Below the pieces are notes generated by a model. It ran no database searches and was not told the DNA's origin. It saw nothing but the letters and a program-made list of their open reading frames with translations. Below, piece by piece: positions 44,092 to 52,883 of a DNA stretch of 64,000 bases (its first letter is position 1; the number at the start of each line of letters is the position of its first letter). Origin of the DNA: Neobacillus rhizophilus. Its GTDB lineage: Bacteria > Bacillota > Bacilli > Bacillales > Cytobacillaceae. The position numbers and the translations under genes were made by a program. Location of the stretch: contig NZ_JAGYPF010000005.1 in assembly GCF_018343535.1 (NCBI RefSeq), forward strand, positions 62,001-126,000. The letters are read 5' to 3'.

Positions 44092-45285
44092 ATGGCAAAA
44101 ATAATCGCAATTAATGCAGGTAGTTCCTCTTTAAAATTTCAATTATTTGAAATGCCGGAAGAGGAAGTCATTACAAAAGGGTTAATTGAAAGAATCGGAT
44201 TGAATGATTCGATTTTCAATATCACTGCTAACGGTGAAAAAATTCAAGAGACACTTGATATCCCAAATCATGGAGTAGCAGTTAAAATGCTGCTAGATAA
44301 ACTGACATCACTTGGTATTATCCAATCCTTAAACAAAATCGACGGAGTTGGCCACCGCGTCGTCCATGGAGGAGAAGAATTTAACGATTCTGTTATCATT
44401 ACGGATGAGGTATTAAATAAAATAGAAGCATTATCGGAGCTAGCCCCATTACACAATCCGGCGAATGTTACCGGAATTAAGGCATTCAAACAGGCGCTTC
44501 CAAATGTTCCGGCAGTGGCGGTGTTTGATACCGCATTTCACCAAACTATGCCTGCGAGCTCTTACCTTTATAGTCTTCCATATGAATATTACAAAAAATA
44601 TGGCATTCGTAAGTACGGATTCCATGGAACCAGCCATAAATATGTTTCACAGCGGGCTGCTGAATTATTAGGCCGTCCGATTGAACAGCTGCGGTTAATT
44701 TCCTGCCACTTGGGGAATGGAGCAAGTATTACGGCCATTCAAGGAGGTAAGTCGATTGATACCTCCATGGGCTTTACACCGCTTGCCGGTGTTACGATGG
44801 GGACCCGCTCAGGAAATATTGACCCTGCTCTTATTCCATATATCATGGAGAAAACAGGGAAAACGGCTGAAGAAGTATTGGATGTTTTAAATAAAAAGAG
44901 TGGGATGCTGGCCGTGTCCGGTTTTTCAAGTGACCTCCGCGATATAGAAATCGAGGCAAAGCAAGGAAATGAACGAGCGAAGCTTGCGTTGAACGTGTTT
45001 TCAAATCGAATTCATAAATACCTAGGCTCCTATGCGGCCCGTATGTACGGTGTAGATGCGATTATTTTTACAGCAGGTATCGGAGAAAATAGCGATGTGA
45101 TTCGTGAAAATGTTTTAAAAGGTCTGGAGTTTATGGGAGTTTACTGGGACCCTGCTCTCAACAAGGTAAGAGGCAAAGAAGCGTTTATCAACTATCCGCA
45201 TTCACCTGTTAAAGTATTGGTCATCCCAACTAACGAAGAAGTTATGATAGCTAGGGACGTGCAGCGCTTAGCGGCATCTCATTAA
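44092..45285 (+). CDS. ackA: Acetate kinase
   Basis: A 397-residue ASKHA-fold kinase. Seen: IIAINAGSSSLKFQLF at the start, VFDTAFHQTMP near residue 147, KYGFHGTSHKYV near 175, and GIGENS near 330. Known: converts acetyl phosphate and ADP to acetate and ATP in overflow metabolism. AAAGGAGCG precedes the ATG. It is preceded by ytxK, as in B. subtilis, but here composite element copy 3 stands between, so ackA likely has its own promoter. Confidence 0.97.
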   Translation: MAKIIAINAGSSSLKFQLFEMPEEEVITKGLIERIGLNDSIFNITANGEKIQETLDIPNHGVAVKMLLDKLTSLGIIQSLNKIDGVGHRVVHGGEEFNDSVIITDEVLNKIEALSELAPLHNPANVTGIKAFKQALPNVPAVAVFDTAFHQTMPASSYLYSLPYEYYKKYGIRKYGFHGTSHKYVSQRAAELLGRPIEQLRLISCHLGNGASITAIQGGKSIDTSMGFTPLAGVTMGTRSGNIDPALIPYIMEKTGKTAEEVLDVLNKKSGMLAVSGFSSDLRDIEIEAKQGNERAKLALNVFSNRIHKYLGSYAARMYGVDAIIFTAGIGENSDVIRENVLKGLEFMGVYWDPALNKVRGKEAFINYPHSPVKVLVIPTNEEVMIARDVQRLAASH

Positions 45286-45289
45286 TTAA

Positions 45290-45331
45290 TAAAAAGGCAA
45301 AGGCTAAAATAATGCGGCTTTTGCCTTTTTA
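45290..45331 (+). terminator. Terminator after ackA
   Basis: AAAAAGGCAAA pairs with TTTGCCTTTTT-type sequence over an inner AGGC/GCTT stem, followed by TATC. Confidence 0.82.
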
Positions 45332-45390
45332 TCATTAAATTTTAATATGATATACTGAATAAAAAGGTTTTCAAAGGGTGGGATGGAAGC

Positions 45391-46233
45391 ATGCCGTTAA
45401 CAGACCAGGAAAGAAAAAAATTAGCCGAAATCCGGCATTGGGAAAGAAACTTATTAAGCTATGAAGCAAACGACTTTCAACTAACCTATGAAAAATATTT
45501 GGACCGGTCCTTCTCCATGTTGCCAGAGAATCTTCAAAGGCAGTTTTTTTCGGGTCTTGACAGCTGGCTGTTTCATTTGCACGGAATTATCCAAGGCTCC
45601 CAGCTTCAAATGGATGCAAAGGATAGAATCATCACCACCGCGAGGATTTTTAACAAGAATGCAGAAAAAATAGAAAACCTAAGGCAATTGGATTTCGATC
45701 AATTGCAGTACATAGCTGAACAGCAAATTGCCAAGCATCGTCTATATTCGTTTATCCAGGGTGGTTTGGCAGGAACCGGCGGGAAACTTTTGCTTGGGAC
45801 GGATATTCCGGCCATTGCAGTAATTAATTTAAGAGTCGTTCAATTAATTGCCATGTCCTATGGTTTTGAAGTAAACACTCCCTATGAATTGATGACTTCT
45901 TTAAAGGTATTTCATACAGCGACGCTGCCGCCAAGTATGAAAAAAGATGCCTGGGGCTCTTTAATGACCGAATTGGAGCAGAATGAAAATCCTTATTTTT
46001 ATGAAGGAACAGAAGAGATAACAGATATCACCTGGCTTGAGCAGCCACTTCAGCAGCTGTTTAAAGCGGTGGTCATTACATTATTCAGAAAAAAACTTGT
46101 TCAAGGGGTTCCGCTTATCAGTATGGCAATTGGAGCAGGTGCCAATTATCAACTGACGAGAAAGGTGACGGAATTGGCTCAGAAATACTATCAGCTTCGT
46201 TATTTAAAAGAAAAAGAGGAGTTTGGCGAATGA
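45391..46233 (+). CDS. EcsC-family protein
   Basis: A 280-residue protein of the EcsC family. Seen: FIQGGLAGTGGKLLLGTDIPAIAVINLRVV-type segment near residues 118-150 (a weakly hydrophobic helical hairpin) and GVPLISMAIGAGANYQLTRKV near 234-254. Known: EcsC is encoded with the EcsAB transporter; function of the family is unknown. AAGGGTGGGATGG precedes the ATG. Its stop overlaps moaB as ATGA, so both are cotranslated, without an obvious functional link. Confidence 0.85.
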   Translation: MPLTDQERKKLAEIRHWERNLLSYEANDFQLTYEKYLDRSFSMLPENLQRQFFSGLDSWLFHLHGIIQGSQLQMDAKDRIITTARIFNKNAEKIENLRQLDFDQLQYIAEQQIAKHRLYSFIQGGLAGTGGKLLLGTDIPAIAVINLRVVQLIAMSYGFEVNTPYELMTSLKVFHTATLPPSMKKDAWGSLMTELEQNENPYFYEGTEEITDITWLEQPLQQLFKAVVITLFRKKLVQGVPLISMAIGAGANYQLTRKVTELAQKYYQLRYLKEKEEFGE

Positions 46234-46742
46234 GTATTCAGGAACATAGAAAATCTGCCCAGGTTCAAGTGAATTGCAAAGTAATTACAGTTAGTGATAC
46301 ACGGGACAAAGAGACGGATAAAAGCGGCAGATTGATGAGGGATTTGCTAGAAGAAGCAGGGCACAAGGTTGTTGAATACTGTATTGTAAAGGACGAGGCT
46401 CTGCCCATTCAGGAGGAAATACTGAAAGGCTGTGAGCGTAGTGATATTGATGTGATCCTGACAAATGGCGGAACAGGTATTGCCAAACGAGATGTAACAA
46501 TTGAAACGGTTCAAAGTCTGTTGGAAAAGGAAATGACCGGATTCGGTGAAATCTTTCGCATCCTGAGCTATCAAGAAGATATTGGTTCTGCGGCCATACT
46601 TTCAAGGGCAGTTGCAGGCGTTATTAAAAATAAAGCTGTTTTCTCAACACCAGGCTCCTCCGGCGCTGTAAAACTCGCTATGAACAAACTGATCTTGCCC
46701 GAAATCGGCCATGTCGTAAAAGAAATTAAAAAAGATTTATAG
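46230..46742 (+). CDS. moaB: Molybdenum cofactor biosynthesis protein MoaB
   Basis: A 170-residue MoaB/MogA-type protein. Seen: VSDTRDKETDKSGRLM near residues 23-38, ILTNGGTGIAKRDVTIE near 75-91 and STPGSSGAVKLAMN near 145-158. Known: adenylates molybdopterin before metal insertion. Isolated from other moa genes; coupled by ATGA to the EcsC-family gene. GAGGAGTTTGGCG lies before its ATG. Confidence 0.93.
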   Translation: MSIQEHRKSAQVQVNCKVITVSDTRDKETDKSGRLMRDLLEEAGHKVVEYCIVKDEALPIQEEILKGCERSDIDVILTNGGTGIAKRDVTIETVQSLLEKEMTGFGEIFRILSYQEDIGSAAILSRAVAGVIKNKAVFSTPGSSGAVKLAMNKLILPEIGHVVKEIKKDL

Positions 46743-46747
46743 AAATG

Positions 46748-46816
46748 ATAAGGGGCCATTACCCAGCACTGCTTTAATACTACGCAGCAGTGAGGTTATG
46801 GCCCTTATCTTTTTAG
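46748..46816. terminator. Two-way terminator between moaB and the 105-residue gene
   Basis: GATAAGGGGCCAT pairs with ATGGCCCTTATC (one bulge), enclosing GCACTGCT / AGCAGTG. T-run on the plus side. It overlaps the end of the convergent gene. Confidence 0.82.
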
Positions 46817-47127
46817 TGATGAACTTTTCCAGAAACTCTTTGGTCTGCCCGGTACCAAAGCCATAAATCATTGATGATGGAAGCCAGTTCGGAAATTTCC
46901 GTGTTTAATTGACAAGAGCGGGGGAAGTCATTTTCATCTGCAAGCTGTGCTTGCTTATGATTGATTTCCTGTTCCAGGTCCGCGATTCGGTCGGGAATCG
47001 AACCTCGTATCCGTTCCCAATGATAGAGAATAGCTTCTTGATTTGCTTTGCTGTACTGATCCCAATCCGCTCGTAAATCAGGTATATAAATGCCAAGACG
47101 TGAGTCGAATGTAAAGTCCTCTTTCAT
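46813..47127 (-). CDS. Hypothetical helical protein
   Basis: A 104-residue soluble protein, rich in charged and aromatic residues (YIPDLRADWDQYSKANQEAI, later IINDLWLWYRADQRV), predicted mostly helical, with a central coiled-coil-like DLEQEINHKQAQLADE. No signal, membrane segment or family that I recognise. ATG 47127 follows TTGGAGG on the minus strand. Convergent with moaB. The strong ribosome binding site and lack of frame breaks support a real gene. Confidence 0.75.
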   Translation of the reverse strand: MKEDFTFDSRLGIYIPDLRADWDQYSKANQEAILYHWERIRGSIPDRIADLEQEINHKQAQLADENDFPRSCQLNTEISELASIINDLWLWYRADQRVSGKVHH

Positions 47128-47244
47128 AGAAGCCTCCAAAAATCAATTATAGGTTGATTTTATTTTACTATACATCTATGGTGCATTCACGCAAAAAAGT
47201 TCAAAATTAAGCACGAAGCCTATCTAGCTTCGTGCAGTATGTCT

Positions 47245-47697
47245 TTATTCTATATCTTTTGAGGTACGGACGATGAGAACATCACATGGCGCGTAACGGG
47301 TAATATGTTCAGAAACGCTGCCAATAAAGAATCTTTCCACCAAATTCATTCCAGTTGCACCGCAAATAATTAAATCTACATTATGCTTCATAGCCAAATC
47401 CCTAGGAATTCTTACTTTAGGAGAACCGAAATCAATTTCATACTGAACATTAGAGAGACCTGCATCCTCTGCCTGTTTTTGGTAGTTTTCGAGCATATCC
47501 TTGGCTAGTTTCTCTGCTCTTTCTCCAACAACCGTGTCATAGGCTTCAATTAAGGCAAATGATCTAGTATCAATGACATGAACTAATAGAAGGCTGGAAT
47601 TGTTCCTTTTTGCGACTTCAATCCCCTTTTTAAAAGCCCAATCTGCTTCCTTCGACCCGTCTATCGCTACTAAAATATGTTGATATTTAAGTCCCAT
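47245..47697 (-). CDS. Universal stress protein UspA family
   Basis: A 150-residue single Usp domain. Seen: start LKYQHILVAIDGSKEADWAF and the ATP-binding end CGATGMNLVERFFIGSVSEH. Known: such proteins bind ATP and respond to starvation or stress. Start 47697 chosen after GGTGAGGAG; an in-frame ATG 3 codons earlier (47706) is also possible. A minus-strand TATAAT at 47719-47724 may be its -10. Confidence 0.93.
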   Translation of the reverse strand: MGLKYQHILVAIDGSKEADWAFKKGIEVAKRNNSSLLLVHVIDTRSFALIEAYDTVVGERAEKLAKDMLENYQKQAEDAGLSNVQYEIDFGSPKVRIPRDLAMKHNVDLIICGATGMNLVERFFIGSVSEHITRYAPCDVLIVRTSKDIE

Positions 47698-47800
47698 GAT
47701 TATCATCTCCTCACCTTGATTATACAATATTTAACAACGAATAATTGTTGCAATTTTTCGAACAATAATGAAGTAACTAACATAAAAAGAGGTGGGGTAA

Positions 47801-47959
47801 ATGACTAAATTTGATCCGAATAAGCAATTTTCATTTGAGTTTGATGAAAATGGGGCAATTGAGGTAAGTGAACAAATTATGAATTCTTATAACAGCGGTT
47901 TTATTGGCGAAGGAACGGCGTTAGCGACAAAAGAAGATTTTTCAGCAATTGATGAATAG
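47801..47959 (+). CDS. Small 52-residue hypothetical protein
   Basis: Short acidic protein beginning MTKFDPNKQFSFEFDENGA and ending in DFSAIDE, with AAAGAGGTGGGG 8 bases before the ATG. No hydrophobic segment and no domain that I recognise. The strong ribosome binding site and normal codon use suggest a real gene. It ends about 16 bases before composite element copy 4. Confidence 0.65.
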   Translation: MTKFDPNKQFSFEFDENGAIEVSEQIMNSYNSGFIGEGTALATKEDFSAIDE

Positions 47960-47974
47960 GAAAATGGCGGAGGC

Positions 47975-48690
47975 ACTTTTTTGTCTAAATCTAAATTATC
48001 GTTTCTTTTAAATTGATTGTCTCTGCTAACTGGCCTGTTGATTTCCTCTCCGGGCACTCGCTTTCCGCGGGGAGGTCCTGGAGCCTCCTCGGCGCTATAA
48101 AGCGCCTGCGGGGTCTCCAGTGACCTCTCGATCCCGCAGGAGTCGAGTGCCCTCCGCTCCAATCAACAGGGTGGCGGATTAACCTAAATTATCGCCACAC
48201 ACTTTTTCGAACCTTGCTAAGTGTGTCGCCTTTATGAGGGACATATTTAATTCTTGGGTTTCTTCGATTTTGTCCCTCCTCAGCCTTATGAGGGATATTT
48301 AATTCTTGGGTTCCTTCGATTTTGTCCTTCATCGGCCTTATGAGGGAGATTTCCTGCTTGGGTTCCTTCGATTTGTCCTTCATTGTTCTTCGGGCAAGAA
48401 AATAGCTGCTTAATCTTGTGAGTTGAAGTTTTTATTCAATACACCTGTTGATTGGAGCGGAAGGGGCGAGACTCCTGCGGGAGTACGGTGCAGGAGAGAC
48501 CCCGCAGGCGCTTCAGCGCCGAGGAGGCTCCCCGCAACGCCCGCGGAAAGCGAGCCCCTGGAGCGCAAATCAACAGACCTGTCTATTAGCCTTTATATTA
48601 ATAGTCATATAACAAATTAACACAGTGAATTGTTAAAGAAAATAACTAAAATAAAAGGCTAATGAAAGTTTTAGGCAGCCCTTATTAATG
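47975..48690 (+). repeat. Composite paired-palindrome element (family C), copy 4
   Basis: In order: left edge TTTTTTGTCTAAATCTAAA (47977); left block 48035-48169; central stem GCCACACACTT / AAGTGTGTCGC (48193-48229), which differs from other copies on both sides of the stem; a spacer with three tandem units of about 53 bases (48232-48386); right block 48445-48576; minus-strand hairpin GGCTAATG / GGCAGCC near 48657-48681. The ORFs inside (both strands) are artefacts of GC-rich repeats. Confidence 0.9.
48232..48386 (+). repeat. Three tandem units of about 53 bases inside composite element copy 4
   Basis: Units begin with TTATGAGGG at 48232, 48286 and 48338 and share TTGGGTTCCTTCGATTTTG and GTCCTTCAT. 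Copies 2 and 3 of the element do not have this array; copy 1 has TTTATGAGG once, at the same place after the central stem. Confidence 0.85.
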
Positions 48691-48790
48691 TACATTAGTC
48701 TATGAAATTCTTCCGGAAAGGGCATTTACCCAAGAATTTACCTCCGCGTACGCATATTCTTTAGTGAATTATGAGAAAGAAATTTAAAAA

Positions 48791-49084
48791 ATGGGGAGAG
48801 AAGCAGCGTATCACGTCATGAATATTATGCCCAATCATACCATAGTAGATATAAACCATCATATAACAGACCCAAGTGACCCGAGGATTCACCTTGGCTT
48901 TGGGTACGGAGGATTTCACCATGGTAGCTTTGGTCATATGGCGGTTTTGGAGTTGGACGCCCTTACGGTTTCGGCTTTGGTGCCCCGTTCTTGACGTGGG
49001 TGGCCCCAGGAGCCTTGTTATCACTGTATGGATACAGTTATGGATACCCATACTATGGATATCCATCTGGCTATTACTATTAAA
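48791..49084 (+). pseudogene. Frameshifted Gly/Tyr-rich small protein gene
   Basis: The first frame reads MGREAAYHVMNIMPNHTI and then LGFGYGGFHHGSFGH up to about 48937. There a one-base loss moves the reading: the next frame gives YGGFGVGRPYGFGFGAPFL, LSLYGYSYGYPYYGYPSGYYY and a TAA at 49082-49084. Together about 98 residues, typical of Gly/Tyr-rich coat-like proteins. A sequencing error could also explain the break. No clear ribosome binding site before the ATG. Lies just beyond element copy 4. Confidence 0.65.
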
Positions 49085-49146
49085 ATATGAATGCCTTGCC
49101 TAATATGGCAGGGCATCTTTAACAAATAGATTGGGAGGTATGGAAA

Positions 49147-50265
49147 ATGCTAATTGGAGTACCTAAAGAAGTGAAAAACAATGAAAATCGTGTGGCCATG
49201 ACTCCAGCAGGAGTAAGCAATTTGGTAAACTACGGCCATGAGGTTTACATTGAAAAAGGAGCCGGACTGGGGTCTGGATTCACCAATGATGATTATTTGG
49301 CGGCTGGGGCTAAATTAACTGAATCTGCAGACAAAGCTTGGTCAATGGATTTGGTTATGAAGGTGAAAGAACCGATTCCAAGTGAATATAAATATTTTCG
49401 GGAAGGTCTGATCCTGTTTACATATTTGCATCTAGCGCCTGAACCCGATTTAACAAAGGCTTTAATCGAAAACAAAGTGGTTGGTATCGCATATGAAACG
49501 GTCCAGCTGGCAAACGGAAGCCTTCCATTGTTAACACCAATGAGTGAGGTTGCAGGAAGAATGGCGGCCCAAGTTGGTGCGCAATTTTTAGAAAAGGTTT
49601 ATGGCGGCAAGGGAATCCTTCTGTCCGGTGTACCTGGTGTCCAAAGAGGAACGGTGACAATTATTGGCGGTGGCGTTGCGGGGACAAATGCAGCCAAAAT
49701 GGCGATTGGTTTGGGAGCAAAAGTGACAATCATTGATTTGAATCCAGACCGCCTTCGCCAATTAGATGATATTTTTGGCTCAGAAGTCACAACGTTAATG
49801 TCAAACCCTTATAATATTGCTGAAGCAGTAAAGGAATCAGATTTAGTAATTGGGGCGGTATTAATACCCGGTGCGAGAGCCCCGAGGCTAGTAACGGAAG
49901 AAATGATTAAGACAATGAAATCAGGGAGTGTCGTGGTGGACATCGCGATCGACCAAGGCGGAATTTTTGAAACAACCGACAAAATCACCACCCACGATAA
50001 TCCGACTTATATTAAACATGGTGTTGTCCATTATGCTGTTGCCAACATGCCGGGAGCTGTTCCGAGAACTTCGACCATTGCTTTAACAAATGTAACCGTT
50101 CCTTATGCCGTTCAGATTGCCAATAAAGGCTACCGACAGGCCAGTTTAGAAAATGAAGCATTATTAAAAGGTATCAATACACTAGACGGATATGTAACCT
50201 ATAAGGCGGTTGCCGAGGCTCAAGGGCTGGAATACAAAGAAGCAAAAGGCTTACTTGGCCAGTAA
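49147..50265 (+). CDS. ald: Alanine dehydrogenase
   Basis: A 372-residue NAD-dependent enzyme. Seen: start LIGVPKEVKNNENRVAMTPA, substrate-site MKVKEP near residue 73, NAD-binding VTIIGGGVAGTNAAKMAIGLG (about 168-188) and the C-terminal VANMPGAVPRTSTIAL. Known: interconverts L-alanine and pyruvate plus ammonia, needed for alanine use and normal sporulation. GGGAGGTATGGAA precedes the ATG. Monocistronic, with a terminator at 50275. Confidence 0.97.
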   Translation: MLIGVPKEVKNNENRVAMTPAGVSNLVNYGHEVYIEKGAGLGSGFTNDDYLAAGAKLTESADKAWSMDLVMKVKEPIPSEYKYFREGLILFTYLHLAPEPDLTKALIENKVVGIAYETVQLANGSLPLLTPMSEVAGRMAAQVGAQFLEKVYGGKGILLSGVPGVQRGTVTIIGGGVAGTNAAKMAIGLGAKVTIIDLNPDRLRQLDDIFGSEVTTLMSNPYNIAEAVKESDLVIGAVLIPGARAPRLVTEEMIKTMKSGSVVVDIAIDQGGIFETTDKITTHDNPTYIKHGVVHYAVANMPGAVPRTSTIALTNVTVPYAVQIANKGYRQASLENEALLKGINTLDGYVTYKAVAEAQGLEYKEAKGLLGQ

Positions 50266-50274
50266 GGAACATGA

Positions 50275-50311
50275 AAAAAGGGAGGCCGCCAAAGCGCGTT
50301 CTCCCTTTTGT
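50275..50311 (+). terminator. Terminator after ald
   Basis: AAAAAAGGGAG pairs with CTCCCTTTT over a 16-base loop; the T-run is part of the stem arm. Confidence 0.8.
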
Positions 50312-50320
50312 ATTGAAAAG

Positions 50321-50532
50321 TAAAAACCAGCTTCATATGGAAGCTGGTGAGAAAGACCCAAATTAAAAAGCCGCATTTGCCGTACCTCATATAAGAAAGT
50401 TTTAAACCACCACTCCTCAAAGTGGGTGTTTTCAGAAGCTTTTCTGCGTGTCCTCCACGTCATATAGACAGAGGCTTGTCATTCCAGCTTCGATGTTTAA
50501 ACTCCCTATAACAGCTTAAAGGTTAAAACTTT
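50321..50532 (-). ncRNA. Candidate structured RNA with its own terminator
   Basis: No ORF covers the 350-base gap between ald and the aminopeptidase gene. On the minus strand AAAGTTTTAACC (50532-50521) can pair with GGTTTAAAACTTT (50408-50396), closing a region with GAAGCT (50491-50486) / AGCTTC (50440-50435), GTC-TATAT-GAC near 50465 and a stem at 50428-50408. A terminator ACCAGCTTC / GAAGCTGGT plus TTTTT ends it at 50348-50321. Form resembles a long irregular hairpin such as 6S RNA, but I cannot identify it. It could also be the 3' UTR of the upstream gene. Confidence 0.5.
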
Positions 50533-50615
50533 ATTATTGTTACGTACAACGCAGCCTGTATTTGTATGTTACATCAAATCATTCTACAGTTCAATGTTAA
50601 AAAAATCCAAACTGG

Positions 50616-51713
50616 TTAATTTATTATTTGTAACTCTTTCGGAAATTTTGTTAATGCTCTCGCTCCATCGGCTGTAACATACACATCATCTTCAATGCGT
50701 ACGCCCGCAATACCAGGAACGTAGATGCCCGGTTCAATAGTGTATACCATCCCTTCTTGAAGAACAAGCTTGTTTGTTTCCTTTATGGAAGGATATTCAT
50801 GGATGCTAATTCCCAGCCCATGGCCAAGCCGATGTGGAAAATATTCTCCATAGCCTGCATCTGCGATGATTCTTCGGGCAGTCAAATCAACTTCCGCTGC
50901 TGTTACACCAGGCCTGCTTGCCTCTAATGCGGCTAACTGCGCTTTTAATACCGTATCATAGATTTCCTTTTGCTTATCGTTAATATCCCCGTAAGCAACT
51001 GTTCTTGTAATATCAGAACAATAGCGGTCGACGACAACGCCCAAATCAAATAAGATGAAATCGCCTTTTTTAATTTTGGTCATGCCTGGATTGCCGTGTG
51101 GAGAGGCGGCGTTCGCACCAGTTAACACCATAGTTGAAAACGACATTTCTTTTACGCCTTTTTGCTTTAGTGCGTATTCAAGGGCGTTAAGAACATCAAG
51201 CTCGGTTTTCCCTTCTTTAATTTCACTGGCGCCAAACTGAACTGCGTAATCTGCAAGGGCGCACGCCTCTTCAATCGCTTTTAATTCTTTTGCATCCTTA
51301 ATCATGCGGAGAAGTCTTAATTTTTCTTCGGCAGAAATGAACGCTGCATTTGGGAATAATTCCGAAAGCTGTTCATAGCGTTCCACATTCATGTGTTCTT
51401 TTTCGATTGCTGCCTTTCCAACAGCAATTCCGCGCTTCTTAATCGCATTTACAATCATATCCCATGGATTGACAATGTCGTTAAAGCCAATGATTTCATG
51501 CTGCCAGCCGGCATTTTTTGCATTGTAAATCTCCATTTCCGGACAAACCAAAAACGGCTCTTCTTCTTGAAAGACAGCAAGAGCAAGCAATCGTTCATGC
51601 GGGTCTGTATAGTAGCCGCTTAAGTAAAATACATTTTCCGATGAAGTAACAAAGCTTACTTGAATATCATTTTCCTTCATCCAGATTTGCAGCTTTTCAA
51701 TTCGTTGATTCAT
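50616..51713 (-). CDS. M24-family aminopeptidase P / Xaa-Pro dipeptidase-like protein
   Basis: A 365-residue pita-bread-fold peptidase with an N-terminal creatinase-like domain (about residues 1-130). Seen: metal ligands in LFDLGVVVDRYCSDITRT (about 225), HRLGHGLGISIHE (about 294), YTIEPGIYVPG (about 325) and GVRIEDDVYVT (about 339). Known: cleaves Xaa-Pro bonds in peptides in the cytoplasm. The ATG at 51713 follows GGGAGGC. Divergent from ytkL. The exact subgroup name is uncertain. Confidence 0.92.
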   Translation of the reverse strand: MNQRIEKLQIWMKENDIQVSFVTSSENVFYLSGYYTDPHERLLALAVFQEEEPFLVCPEMEIYNAKNAGWQHEIIGFNDIVNPWDMIVNAIKKRGIAVGKAAIEKEHMNVERYEQLSELFPNAAFISAEEKLRLLRMIKDAKELKAIEEACALADYAVQFGASEIKEGKTELDVLNALEYALKQKGVKEMSFSTMVLTGANAASPHGNPGMTKIKKGDFILFDLGVVVDRYCSDITRTVAYGDINDKQKEIYDTVLKAQLAALEASRPGVTAAEVDLTARRIIADAGYGEYFPHRLGHGLGISIHEYPSIKETNKLVLQEGMVYTIEPGIYVPGIAGVRIEDDVYVTADGARALTKFPKELQIIN

Positions 51714-51887
51714 TAATAGTGCCTCCCTTAAAAAATCATTTTCTATTTGAGAGTAACAATTGAAAAATTAATTGTAAACAATCTGAACTTATGATGTGCT
51801 AAATCAGAAAAGATATGGGTATATTGTGGAAGGATTTCCTAAACTTTTATGGAAGTAGTTAATATAATTTTGAAAGGGGTAATGGAA

Positions 51888-52568
51888 ATGAAAATTTCTT
51901 ATCACGGCCATTCTGTCGTCCAAATTAACACGAATGGAAAAACGATTTTAATTGATCCGTTTATTACAGGAAATAGCTTAACAGATTTAAAGGCCGAGGA
52001 AGTGCATGCAGATGTGATTATTTTAACGCATGGACATAATGACCATGTCGGTGATACTGTGGCTATCGCCAAAAGATGCAGGTCACTTGTTGTTGCTAAT
52101 GCCGACCTGACTACATATCTTAGCTGGCAGGGCGTTGAAACACATGGAATGAATATCGGCGGTGCGTATCATTTTGATTTTGGAACAGTTAAACTGACCC
52201 AGGCCTTTCATGGTTCAGGCTACGCAACACACAACAATGAAATCATTTATTGCGGCATGCCGACAGGAGTTTTATTTAGCAGTGAAGGAAAAACCATTTA
52301 CCATGCAGGCGATACCGGATTGTTTTCCGACATGAAGTTGATTGGCGAACGTCATCCGATTGATGTTGCCTTCTTGCCGATTGGCGATAATTTTACAATG
52401 GGACCCGAGGATGCTGCCTATGCGGCTAAGCTATTGCAGGCAAAAACAGTGGTGCCAATTCACTACAATACATTCCCGCCAATCAAGCAGGATCCTAATC
52501 GATTCATTGAATTACTTGAAGAGAAAAATGGAAAAGTGTTAAACCCGGGTGAAGCAATCGAAATTTAA
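51888..52568 (+). CDS. ytkL: UPF0173 metal-dependent hydrolase YtkL
   Basis: A 226-residue metallo-beta-lactamase-fold protein. Seen: MKISYHGHSVVQINTNGKT at the start, HGHNDHVGD (about 53), HAGDTGLF (about 140) and VVPIHYNTFP (about 187), the UPF0173 pattern. Known: related to YtkL/UlaG-like hydrolases; substrate unknown. ATG 51888 follows GAAAGGGG; the upstream ATG at 51849 adds 13 residues not found in the family. Confidence 0.93.
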   Translation: MKISYHGHSVVQINTNGKTILIDPFITGNSLTDLKAEEVHADVIILTHGHNDHVGDTVAIAKRCRSLVVANADLTTYLSWQGVETHGMNIGGAYHFDFGTVKLTQAFHGSGYATHNNEIIYCGMPTGVLFSSEGKTIYHAGDTGLFSDMKLIGERHPIDVAFLPIGDNFTMGPEDAAYAAKLLQAKTVVPIHYNTFPPIKQDPNRFIELLEEKNGKVLNPGEAIEI

Positions 52569-52630
52569 CTACTTTTTTTCCTCCTTATAGCATAAAAATG
52601 AAACAAGCAGTCTGTTAAGGAGGAAGGAAG

Positions 52631-52867
52631 ATGAAAAAGAATAGATATTTACTATGTATTTTACTGGCAGCACTTATGCTGTATTTTGCGGTTCCTAGGC
52701 TTTCGGTAACTGCTGGGGGGACGCAAGGAATCTTTTCAATCGCTTGGCTAGGATTTGCTCTAATGGTCATTGCCGGAAATCTTACCGCACTTCTTTATAC
52801 ACCAAAAAGGCAAATCTTAAAGCAGCAATTGGGGCAATTAAAGAAGAAATCCCGCTCTTTTCATTAA
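52631..52867 (+). CDS. Small two-helix membrane protein
   Basis: A 78-residue protein: hydrophobic segments at about residues 6-22 (YLLCILLAALMLYFAVP) and 36-56 (IFSIAWLGFALMVIAGNLTAL), then a basic cytoplasmic tail (KRQILKQQLGQLKKKSR). No recognised family. AGGAGGAAGG precedes the ATG. The strong terminator starts inside the last codons. Follows ytkL by 62 bases and may be cotranscribed. Confidence 0.8.
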   Translation: MKKNRYLLCILLAALMLYFAVPRLSVTAGGTQGIFSIAWLGFALMVIAGNLTALLYTPKRQILKQQLGQLKKKSRSFH

Positions 52868-52883
52868 AGAGCGGGATTTCTAT
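52847..52883 (+). terminator. Terminator overlapping the end of the small membrane protein gene
   Basis: AAATCCCGCTCTTT pairs perfectly with AAAGAGCGGGATTT around a short loop, followed by CTATTTAG. Confidence 0.82.

Noticed and set aside
49418..49660. Antisense open frames within ald, acsA, ezrA, dnaE and other long genes
   Set aside because: Shadows of strongly coding frames, without ribosome binding sites or family similarity.
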